Positions 1-10,700 of a stretch of DNA of 64,000 nucleotides are shown here, in pieces (position 1 is the first letter of the stretch; each line of letters begins with the position of its first letter). The translations under genes and the position numbers were made by a program. This stretch comes from Marsupella aquatica (taxonomy: Eukaryota > Marchantiophyta), in contig OZ316896.1 in the NCBI GenBank assembly GCA_973895155.1, positions 20,646,001 to 20,710,000 of the forward strand. The letters are read 5' to 3'. Under the pieces are notes generated by a model. The model did no database searches. It saw only the letters and a list, made by a program, of their open reading frames with translations, and was not told the origin of the DNA.

Positions 1-2368
1 CTATGACTCCTGAGCCTACTGAGCCCAGTGTTCCAAAGTCAAAAAAGAAGACTTTGGAGTAAATTCCAACGCATTTGAAGAAAAAGGCTCAATCAATGTC
101 AATGGATGCACGGGTATTGTACCAGGAGGAGATTCTAGGAAGATGTGGTGTTCAAGAGGAGACCGTGACCGTTGACATTGGTCAACTTTACCCTCCAGTG
201 AGATAGAAGGCTGTGGGCTTGCCCATTTACCAGGTCCGACACATCCAACCATATTTCTTGACCCAATTGACCTTGTGGATGAAGACTGTAGGTGCCAGTC
301 CACTTGCAGCTCCGTTTGTCCTCTTGGTGGATCCAAAGGAGTGTGCTACTAGGCAAGACTTTGATTTTTCAAGGAAAGTTGATTACCATTATTATGTGAT
401 TGGGGGCAACCATTCAGCCTGTGCCAAAGCAGACCTTGCTCTTCAGTTCCCTAACAACAAGGCATTTTGGAGAGTGCAATCTTGGATATTTGCAGGATTG
501 AGTGTGCAAGAGGCAAGAAACCTGGCGTGGAGTCACAATATTGATTCTGAATTTCGACAACAGATGACGACAATCCAGAGAGTAAATTATATTCACATGA
601 GATTTGTGGAGAATGGATTGTCGTCCAACCAGGATTTCAAGAAAGAGTGTGCTACTGAAATCAATCTCAAGGATTGGGGTGTACGAAAGGATGCTGAGGT
701 TCTTAATGCCAATGATAACCTATTTCAGTTGGCATTCCGACAAGATCCTGTGTGGTCATTTGTGAGGCAGATTTGTGACAAGTGGGAGATGTGTGAGATC
801 AAAGGTCAAAAAGGAGACAAGGGCAAGAAGAAAGTCTCTAAGTCTGGAGATGCCAAATTGCCTTATGAGGACATGAAATTAACAGAGTGGAGACACATGC
901 AGGCCTTGAAAGATCCTGATATGATTTGCCCAGTGTTACAGAGAGTTCTTACTAAAGAACTCTCTTTACAGGAAATGGGTCACGAATTTACTCGACACAA
1001 ATTTCAGATGCAGCCTGTGCAGAAGGCCTTCCTCACGTGTCTACACGAGGAGAGTTGGTCAGGTTGTAAAACCAAGTACCCTGAGCATTGCACAGACAAT
1101 GTGCTTAAGAATTTTGTACGTGTTTTCCATACATGGGTAAGATTCTATCACCTTTCTCCGAATGATTGTTTGAATTCATTTAATATTTGGAATCCTTGTT
1201 TCTAATTGTAAGGTTCCCTTTTGTAGAAAGATACCACCTCCCGGAAAAAGAAGGGAGATGAGAAAGGCAAAGATCTCAAGTCATTCCCGGACAAATTCAA
1301 TGCGCATATTGTGCAAGCACAAAATTGGCTATCCATGAAGACTTCTAGTCGGCAAACCCAAGAGGGGGAACTTCATCCAAATTCGTTTGAGCATCCAGAG
1401 TTTGGTGATGTGCACTTTGATATTTTTACTCATGATGCTCAGCGATTACACAAGGTGGTTCCGGGTCGGGCTTACACATTAGCTTTAGTGGATATTCCCT
1501 ACGGGTTTGCATTGCCTGGATGTCTTCATGAGGACACTATTGGATGGGGAACTGAGGAGATCACAAAAATGGTCCAAACGTTCAAGGTGGCTACTACTGC
1601 AAAGTTGTGGCGTATTATCATTCACCACAGCCTTGACCAATATGAGGCCATCAAGACCGTTTTGAAAGCGGAGTGTAATGGAGGGTTCCAGAATTGTGTG
1701 TGGTAAGAAATACTTGTTTTTGAAAAAAACAACAATGAGTTATTCATGATTTCATGAACCATGTTTCTAAGTTTAAATGACTCCTTGACTTTTTGTGACT
1801 TTTCAGGGTTAAGAATAATGTGAAGAATGTTGGTGGGCCAAGATTGAACAGCAACTTTGAGTGCTTTACAATTGGCTTTCACAGCCAGGATGGTAAACAG
1901 TCATTGGAGCACTTCAATTTTGACACAAATGAATCAAGGAACTATGTGGTTGTATGCGCAGCTGTGACTAAGAAGCTGAAACACAACGGGGATAACAAGG
2001 CAGTGAATGTCTATCAGAAACCACGTGCATTGTTAGATTGGGAAGTGAGTCATTTTAGTCAGGTTGGAGACTGGGTTTTGGATATTTGTTCAGGATCAGG
2101 GACTGGGACAACCTCCTCCTTGGCCATGGGGAGACATTGCGTTGCCATTGAGATTGACGAGCGACAGAGCAGTGTGTTTAAAGGGAGGATTCTTAACCTT
2201 GCAGATAACATTGAAGAGGAAGACAGACAGGGGGAGACGGATGAGGAGAGTGAGGAAGACATTCCTCAGGCCGGAGAGGATAGCGTGGTTAACGATGCCA
2301 CAATTGTTCCAGAATTGACAGCAGGGACTTCTGGAACCGAGGAAGGGGAAGCGGTCCCTTTGGATTAG
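1..2368 (+). pseudogene. ParB-like domain + beta-class DNA methyltransferase gene, decayed, 5' end outside window
   Basis: Three exons fit one reading frame: 3-1136, 1227-1702 and 1807-2368, with donors GTAAGA and GTAAGA and acceptors TTTTGTAG and CTTTTCAG. Exon 1 has a ParB/sulfiredoxin-like signature: YYVIGGNHSACAK near 390-430, then a region with FAGLSVQEARNLAWSHN near 490-540. Exon 2 carries motif IV as DIPYGF (1491-1508). Exon 3 carries a KP-x-x-LL segment, then motif I VLDICSGSGTGTT (about 2075-2112) and an acidic tail. Motif IV before motif I is the permuted beta-class order of N4-cytosine and N6-adenine methyltransferases. Known for the family: transfer of methyl from AdoMet to DNA amino groups. 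Motif IV reads DIPY where DPPY or SPPY is usual. Two in-frame stops, TAA at 60-62 and TAG at 204-206, each fit a C-to-T change in a Gln codon. A start could lie downstream of both, but that would cut into the conserved N-terminus. Function is inferred. Confidence 0.68.
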
Positions 2369-2744
2369 ACTAGGTAAATAGAGGGACTCGTAGCATTTGA
2401 AACCACTTGGGCTTAAGTTGGGTTATATTTTGTAAAACTTTGAGTTTGACTTAAACTCTGATCAATGAGTTTGATTTTGACTACTTTTATAAAGTGCATA
2501 TTTCAAGGTTTATACAATTGTGAGAATATCATATAAGATATGCTTAGATTTTGGTGGTAAAATTCTCTTGAGTCTAGTTTGGAAAATACATACCATTTTT
2601 TGGTGGTTTTTTGGTACACATTTTTGAATATCATGAAGATTTTGAAAAGAGAAATAAGGCTTTGGACTCATCCCTTAAGGCTTCTTGTTGTTAGCAGAAC
2701 CCAAGAAGTATATTTATATATTTTTTCATCATCTTTGACTCCTA

Positions 2745-3385
2745 TGACATTTTTTCTCACATGGACATCCGTCTCTCTCTTTCACTTCTTTTTCTCATCT
2801 GGGTACCTTTTTTTTGCTTGACATTTTTTCCTCACCTTGAAACCTTCTTCTCTCCTCGACATCTTTAATTTGTTCACTTGAACATATTTTCTTTCCTTGA
2901 CATTTTTTTCTCTCCTCTGTTGAGCATAGACGACATTCGTAACGGCAAGCCCATGAACCATCCAACGCACAAGAGTCGACACAGAGAGATACATGGTTCA
3001 CCTCCACATGAGGCTACATCCACGGGAACACACAAGAGCTTTACTGCACTCTAGGCCGACCGGCCATACCAAGCATCCACAGCACAAGCTCTCCCTATCT
3101 CTCAACTAGCTCCGTAACAATGAGCCTAAGTTCCACCAGGGTCTGGCATCAGCCCTGGCTATATGCACAACAGCACTACTGCTAACATTAGCTAAGTCCT
3201 AACCCGAGTTAGACTAACTGTGGTTAGCTCATGAGTCACAAGACTAGAGCAATATCTAACATCCTAGTCATCTTTTGCTCACCTGAATATTTTTGTTCAC
3301 TTTGGCATTTCTCCTTCACATTTATTTCTCTGACTTGAACATATTTTCTCTGACTCCTTGACATCTTTCGTGCAAACCCATGGGC
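2745..3385. repeat. Degenerate CT-rich minisatellite, copy 1
   Basis: Irregular 17-30 base units of the type TTTTCTCACCTTGACATCTTT recur at 2745-2920 and again at 3280-3370. They end with CATCTTTCGTGCAAA followed by CATTGGGCTAGT. The same unit and a similar ending recur at 33280-33760 and 53930-54150, so this is a dispersed element with a variable internal array. The 2930-3270 stretch between the two arrays is unrelated in composition and may be an insertion. Confidence 0.6.
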
Positions 3386-3892
3386 ATTGGGCTAGTGTAC
3401 TAAGTACATTACTTGGAGTTGGTAGACAATTGACTGGGATGTTTTTAAGTGGGCACTAGGTAAAGGGGAGTGGGCAGATGCCTAGGAAATTTGCTGCATG
3501 CTTGGATTTGTTTTTCCATTGCTCCTGGTGAATAACTATTGTAAGTATAGTGACAAGTTCAGTGAACAGCAGGCTGCCTATTCTATTTTCTGCAACCTAG
3601 GCTGGTTAGGTTTAGGAACAGCCCTGTAGCAAGTGCATTTGGAGAGTTAAAAATAACACAAGGTCAAAATGTTAATGAACTATGCCAGGGTGGTATTTGG
3701 GAGGTTTTATCAATCTATTCATTAAAAATGAATTATTATTCAATTTATGAACATTTGGGCAATAGAAAGTGTATATTTGGCCTTCAAAAAGTGTACAATT
3801 GGGCAAGAAATAAAGTTGATAACCATAAAATGTACCACCATGTTCATCCTTTGTAAATGAACTAGGATGAGACTCCTTATAGTCAAGATCAT

Positions 3893-3918
3893 CCCCCCCC
3901 CCCCCCCCCCCCCCCCCC
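3893..3918 (+). repeat. Poly-C run (26 bases)
   Basis: An uninterrupted run of 26 C on the + strand (G on the - strand) in otherwise AT-rich DNA. The true length is unreliable in any assembly. Confidence 0.95.
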
Positions 3919-4084
3919 TCAAGTTTACAATTGATCATTTAGGTGTAAAGTATTGTATCATAGTGTACCTTTTGGGTTTAAAAAGTGTATATTTAGAGAC
4001 CAAAAAGTGAACATTTAGAGGCCTAAAAGTGAACAAAATAAAATACACTTTTAATGAATAGGGTGATTTTTCCTAACTCAAAAT

Positions 4085-4350
4085 GTATAAAAAATATTAG
4101 AGAAAAAAACCAGCGGGAGAGAGGAAATTAAACGCCAGGTTTCTGTGCCATTCCAGAAAATTAAGACCACGTTTTTGGGATTTTTGGGCAGCATATTTAA
4201 AGTGCCAAAAGCTGGGCCAAAAGTAGCCAAATTTGACCCCAATGTAAAATATTTGCATTTTTGGTACAAATTAGCCCAACTTTTTACCTTTTCGTTTAGC
4301 CACTTTCCCACCTACCACAGACCCCATTGGCAGAGAATATCATAGTTATC
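4085..4350. repeat. Dispersed non-coding repeat, copy A
   Basis: About 260 bases closely similar, in direct orientation, to 16495-16755. Shared landmarks in order: GGGAGAGAGGAAA, GCGCCATT or GTGCCATT, GGGCAGCAT with TTTAAAGTGC, AGCCAAATTTGACCCCAATG, TTTAGCCACTTTCCCACC, CCATTGGCA and ATCTAGGGAGATCTAACA. No coding potential; probably a MITE or other non-autonomous element. Confidence 0.7.
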
Positions 4351-6051
4351 ATTACATCTAGGGAGATCTAACAAAACTGATGCTTCCATGGACCACAAAG
4401 TTGGGCTTTTGAAACCCCCATGAACCACATTTCCCAAAATTTGAGTTGAAATTGTAATAGATTTGATGTTTATAAATTCAAATATTTTTTAGTTTTGAGA
4501 ATGTGTTAGAGCAGTAGGTAAGTTTCATTTCCATCAAAGTGACAGTGAGTTTTTGGCCATTTTTATAGAGTTATTTATCATGCAATGTAGAGGGGTAAGT
4601 AAAGCATGAAAACAGGGCATTTCGCTCGGACACGACTGTATCTCCAAATTCGAATCAACGAACTCTCCCAGACATCAAGGCAAGATCTATCAAGGCCGAC
4701 AAAAAAAAAGACATCCTAAGGCCAACGGCCATCCCTTAATTGAAGGTAGGTCCGATGGAAAGGCTCAAGCGGGTGCAAGATAAGTCCAAACAACGGGAAA
4801 TCAGGGAAATTCAGAGAACCTCAGAACCGAGAGTGGGAACTTTGGGAAGAGATGCAGGTGACCTACGCCATCATTATGTTGCAAATTGTCCCTGTTCAAG
4901 ATAATAATTATGGACTTACCCAGTCCAGCCGTGCCCACCCCGTTCAATTGTTCAATCTTCTTTGCTTGTTGTCAACACCGACAACAACGTGTTTCATAAT
5001 TATCCCGCGTGTTGCCACTCTGGTACCTCCATGGCTCCATCCTTGCCTTCCCTAGAGCGATGGCTTTCCGAACTTTCCTCCGCATCTTTTGGACAAGACG
5101 CATCGACTTAGGTTTTCAGTTGAAACTCCTTGGGAACAAAAAGATAAGTAACGTTTGAATGAACTCAAGGAAAAAGAGAAGCATTGTGCAAGTTCGAATC
5201 ATTATGCACCAACAATTTGTCTCCAGTCACTAATAGAAAAAGAAAAGTCCACCTCACCTCCAGGACAGGTGAGAGGGGTGGGGAGGCATGCACCTTGGCT
5301 CCATGAATAGACCTGAAACCCAAAAGATACACCAAAAAAACACCATCCTCAGGAACAGGAAAAAGTAGTGAGTTAAAAGCTAAAGCAAAAAACTGACCAA
5401 AAGAAATCAAATCCCACCTCTTTTGCACATCATACAACTCCTACCCGTGCTCATATGTATGTTTCCTATGCCCGTTGCTGTAGTGAGGTATAGCTAGGAT
5501 ACCTATTATGTTTTTATAATGAGGGATCCCGCCTTTTTTCATCATCCATCCCAATACAAAAAAGCTTCTGGAAAGATCCAGAGTTGTTGGATTCAATCGG
5601 CTGTTTTCTCTGACCATTGCTTGAGAAAATGTGCACCGTTGGTACATATGTGCTTCTTGCTACCCCATAAATGTCCCGGCCCTACTCCCTATGAGCTGGC
5701 CCTATTTGTGTCGTGCAATGCACAGGCACATGGCTTGTTTGACATAATAATATGGTATAACCTGCACAGGTGCCACTATTCCTAGTAGTGTGTCATACAT
5801 AGGCCCCCTTTGGATATACTAGGGGAGAGTTGGCCCTCTCCCCTCTTTTCCTTCCCTTCATTGAGTTCCTTTGCCATTGGGATCATGTTCCTTTGCCATT
5901 GAACCCCAATTTAAGGAAAACCAAACTTTGGAAATTCCAAAAATCACTAAATATTATTATTTTAATAAAAAGGGGGCGACATGACGCGTGGCTGTGCGTG
6001 AAACCCTGAAAATGACTGCAACGTCACATTTTAACCAATCCAACTTGACGG

Positions 6052-6151
6052 NNNNNNNNNNNNNNNNNNNNNNNNNNNNNNNNNNNNNNNNNNNNNNNNN
6101 NNNNNNNNNNNNNNNNNNNNNNNNNNNNNNNNNNNNNNNNNNNNNNNNNNN
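6052..6151. other. Assembly gap (100 N)
   Basis: Exactly 100 N, the conventional placeholder for a gap of unknown size, so the distance between the flanking sequences cannot be trusted. Confidence 0.98.
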
Positions 6152-6814
6152 ATAATGTCCTCTCAACATCCAGGGTAAGTCTTCTCCCTGAGCTGGTTGT
6201 AAGTAAACTAAAGCACCATTCTGTCTCAGCTCCTTAGACCACAGGATGAGCCTCTAAGCCTCCCAATAGTTTACACACAACATCGTCATCCAACAGATGA
6301 CCACGGATGAAATCGGAATGCACAAGAAAAATGGGCCAAGTTGAAAAATAATTTGTCTGTTGACTTCCACAGCGAACGTCTCCTGTGTATTCCATTCGAG
6401 AGCATCATCAAAAAGAAGTGAAGTAAATGACCAATGGACTATTTCTATCAAACGGGAAACGAATCAGGACTGGAAACGGGGGGGGGAAGGAAAAAAATTG
6501 ACGGACTTACGAGAAAATCTAGACAAAAGTTGTCATGCGCCTCGAAGATTATCGGGGAACCGAGCTACTGTAAAACACACTGACGTTACGTGATAAATTA
6601 GACAAAAATTGTAATGGGTCTCGAAGTTTGGCATCGGGAACGGAGCTACTTGATGTTGACAAAGTCGCTCCTGGCCTTGCCGAGCCCTCCGGGCCTTCGT
6701 TCTCATCTATCTAGTCGAGCAGGTTCACAGTTGCAAGGCAATCCTCCTTAGTCTCAACAATACGCGTAAAACCTTTTACGCTAGCTGGAAGTATTATTAT
6801 TATATATGTTTCCA

Positions 6815-6900
6815 TTTTTTTTGGCTTGAAAGGAAATGGGGAAGAAATACAATTAGACTCCCCCCACCACCCAGACCAGGGTGAGCCCCAACGGATCAGA
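6815..6900. repeat. Degenerate interspersed repeat, copy 1
   Basis: CTTGAAAGGAAATGGGGAAG followed by TAGACTC and a CCACC-rich stretch. The same block (CTTGAAAGGAAATAAGGAAG, then TAGACTC, then CCACCAGG) recurs at about 38610-38665. The two are diverged copies of one dispersed repeat of unknown class. Confidence 0.5.
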
Positions 6901-7542
6901 CAGGACCCCCACCAGGAAAGAGAGAGTATTAAATCAGGGCCACAAAGTGAGCACCCAGGGGCACCGTGGCATAAATCTATAGTTTCCGTAGCTCGGGAAA
7001 GGAAAGTCTTGAATGAATGGGTTATATCGATTGACGACGGAAGTAGATGGAAGACGACCTTCCAGAAATTAAGCTACAAAGAGTGCCTTTTCAGATCGAG
7101 ACCGCGTTAGAGGACCTTTACGTACAGGAGCTGCGAATGCCCGCCCTCTAGCCAAGTTCTGTGGGTTTCAATCAGAACGTTCTTAGGTCGAAATACAGAA
7201 GCTCGAAATTTTTCATCAAATCTGAATCAGCCCAGCTCTTGAGCACTCTCTAGAAATCCTTGACACATTCCCTAAAACGCTGTGGGGTTGTCACACGTTT
7301 CTTATCTGTTTTCTCCGCTGTAGGAGATGGATGCCCAGGCCCGTGCCCAGCAGAGAGCACACCGGGTGTGTGTTACTTAACGCTTACAAATTCGGGCTCC
7401 GAGGAGATCGGAGATTCGATTGGTTGATCAGGACGGTCGGCATGCATTTCTTGCAATTTACTTTTCCGGCTTTTGCGAAGAACTTTCTACTGTCTTGTCA
7501 GAGTCCCCTTGAGTCGTTCATGCCGGGATATTTAGTCGTTCC

Positions 7543-7549
7543 TATATAT
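7543..7549 (+). promoter_or_regulatory. Candidate TATA box of the NLR gene
   Basis: CCTATATATGGGG lies about 170 bases before the first in-frame ATG of the NLR gene (7719). The spacing suits a transcription start near 7575 and a 5' leader of roughly 140 bases. Confidence 0.45.
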
Positions 7550-7718
7550 GGGGCTCTCCTGCCGCTAGACTTGCATCAAATCAATTGCTTGTGGTAAACC
7601 AGGAGTCCGAGAAGTGCCTACTGATGGTGCTTGATTTCCTGTGCCAACCTGCTCCAGTCGTTTGGCCGGAAAGGGAAGCCTTCTTCCTGATAGTGAAACT
7701 ACAGTAAGGTCCAAGCCA

Positions 7719-10700
7719 ATGCAGCAACCGGTCGCCGAAAGCATTGGTGGGGCTCAGAATGAAATTGAAGATACGAAGCCGACGCTGCTGCCGGCCACCG
7801 GCAAAGTTGAGGAAGCCGAGGCCTCTACGGGAAGGCAGCAAATTTTACCGTCGAACACGATGTCCACAGATTTTGAAGAGCTTTGTACCCTTCTGAAACG
7901 CAACCGGCTCGGAGATGTTGACGAGCTGCAGGAGGTTTTGAAAGTTATCGAGAAGGTGCGTGAATGACAATTTAAATTACAGTCTGATCAGAGTCCGCCT
8001 CTCTCTAGATCTCATTTTCCGTTAGTGGTGTGCCAATGACTGTAATGCCCTCACCCATGGAAAGGGGCATGAGTCAGTCTTGACAGGCACTAACACTCCC
8101 TCAATATAGAAAGTATTGAATCGAGAGGGAAGAAATTGTCCATGCGAACAGCCTCAAAGTAAACTGACCGGTGAAATTCAAAAGTTCTTATGTTTCGCAG
8201 AAGAGTCTTCTTTTGCCCAATCGAAGGTCCATGCTACAGAAATGCTCAAAAACTGGCCGTGAATGTCTCGGTTGATCTCTGTCCTGAAGAAGAAACCTCC
8301 GATGTTGGCTGCCATTTGGACCGCAGGCAATTCAAGAAGCGAACGAGGAAGCGGAGTCGACAAAAGCAAACAAGAAGTCGTCGAAGAAAAAGTGGATGAA
8401 GGAGGAAGCAAGCTGAAGAAAAAAGTGAATGAAGAAGGAAGCAAGCTGATGAGCAAAGTGATAATTGAAAGTACCAACGATACAGACAAAGTCGACAAAG
8501 CCATCAAAGGAGACAGCAAACGGCTGTACAAAGTGACTGGCATCGTGGACTATGCAGAGGAAATACTGCAAAAATTCAGTGAAATCGGCTATAAGCCGAC
8601 CTCGGTAATTACTGTCTTTGGGTTCTTGATTTTGTTTTCTCTCCCTCTGAGTTTCAGGTTTAGATCACAATGCCTGGTGTATGAGATGATAGATCATTTG
8701 AAGCCTGGACTAGAAATCATGGATTATCTGCCTGTGGAAATGCTCAAAGCATCCCTCACTCCTTGTTCAGCCAATAGATCGTCAACACAGATCACTGTTC
8801 ACAGGAATGACTCTGGCATCAATTCACAGCATTTCATGTACCCCCAGAGGAAGCTCCCTGGCTCTCCAAAGCTAGAATTCTGGCATCCAGTCAACAGGAG
8901 CTCTCCAGCCACTAACTATATGTGTTCTGGAATGACAGACTTCTCGAAACATGGCAAGTGAATCATATACTCTACTACAACAATGTCTGAGAGGAATTGG
9001 AAAGGTGCACTATGCTGCTGTAGCGCTTTCAATGGTTGCATATGTTTTAGAGCGAGTAAATTTGGTCAGCGACAATTCTGGAAAGTGCTTGGCTCTTCTG
9101 GAACGCATGTTAGAGCTTGGGAAGTGTATGGTCAAAGCGTATCCATTTCTCTCAGGAGATGGTGACCTGCTGCAGAAGGTTCTCATAGCGACAATCAAGG
9201 GGGTCTCCTTCTGTTGTAAATACACAAAGAGTGGCGCCTTGATAAGGTATCCGGATATGTGTTAACCCGCTTTTAGAATTAAAGCTCGTGCATTCTAGGG
9301 CAAATATTTTCTTGGAAGCGGGATTTTCGCCAAGGTCATTGTGGATTTGTATGGATTTAATTGATTCTTCAAGCGAATTCTAATGGTTTTCATTGTTTGT
9401 CTTGGATTGCCAGATTTGGCCTTGCAACTGTAAATAAGGAGCAAATTGATGCTCTCTGTAAGAAACTGAACGAATTATCTGAGCAGTTTACAAATGCAAG
9501 TCTGGTAGCTCTTCTGAAGAGCATGGAGAGGACCGAGATGTCTGTTCAAGTGGTTCAAGTGAGCCAAACGTCTCTCAGTAACCAAGTGACAGAGTGGTCT
9601 AAGCAGGTTCCAACACTATTACCAAATACTCCTGTGGCTCCAATGGAGGGTGAGACGTCTCTTAGCAAGAATATGACACAGTGTGAGTTGCGGGAAAACG
9701 CAATAATCAACTCTTTCAAACCGACGTTATGCGTTATATCTTGTGCAGATAGCTGGGCTCCCTATCGCTCAATTACTTTTTAGTTATCTTGTAGTGTCTG
9801 GACTGTACACATTATTTTAGGTGATTTGTTTTCCCATCTAGAGCAACCCCTCATCATTCTTGTACTAGTGTGTGTCTTGACTTGCCTCTCAACTGTACTT
9901 GACTTGAAGAGAAGGTGAATGCTATCTTGGGGTTCTAGATAAAGGTTGGACTTAGCAAGTGTGTGTTCTCGTCTTGCAGGGTATGGATTACCAGAGGCGT
10001 CTGCCCAAGAGAAAGAATATTCCAATCTTGTGGTAGCAGACAGCTGTTCAGTCTCTAAATTGGTGAGTGAAGTTGCCAAGAGGATCTCGGTCCTCAAGGG
10101 ACTTCCTTGCAAACATTGCCAGAATCTCTCTTGTAAAAGCGCGAGATTTCATCTGAGACGAGCTCTTTCTCATATTCCATGGTCATTTGACCCATCATTT
10201 AATCATCAGTTATGCACTTTTTATGGGCTTTATCAATAGTTACCTTTTTTCCTTCCCAATTTGAAAAAATCTAGACCACTCCAATTCTTGGAACTGCAGG
10301 AGAAAGCAAGGATAGAAAACAAAACTTCTGTGGGAGGTGCTCGCCCTCAAAACTTCCAGCGTCTACCCCAGCACATGACTGACATGCACGGTGAAGAAGA
10401 AAAAATCCTAAGCAAGCTGGAAAGTGTGACAACACTAGGCTTGGTTGGCATGGGAGGACTAGGGAAGACCACGCGAGCAAAGGCGATCTTCAACATTTTG
10501 GGGCCCAAGTTTGATTATACTTGCTTTGTTTCAGACGTGAAACTTATCAAAGGGAGGGAGGATGATGTGAAGGAAGAGTTGTGGAAATGTTTGCATTTCC
10601 AAGGTAAGAAGGTTGGAGGAGATCGCAATTTGTCTATCTTGAGGGGTAAACAATTGCTCCTGGCTTTGGATGACGTCTCTGATCGTGATATTAATGTTTT

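Larger units (their letters stand above)
2369..7542. other. Gene-poor stretch between methyltransferase and NLR genes
   Basis: No gene supported. It holds a CT-rich minisatellite (2745-3385), a 26-base C run, a dispersed repeat copy (4085-4350), the 100-N gap, a degenerate interspersed repeat near 6815-6900, and otherwise AT-rich sequence with only short random ORFs. Confidence 0.6.

Noticed and set aside
3740-3938. ORFs with Gly runs on the - strand
   Set aside because: The Gly runs come solely from the 26-base poly-C/G tract.
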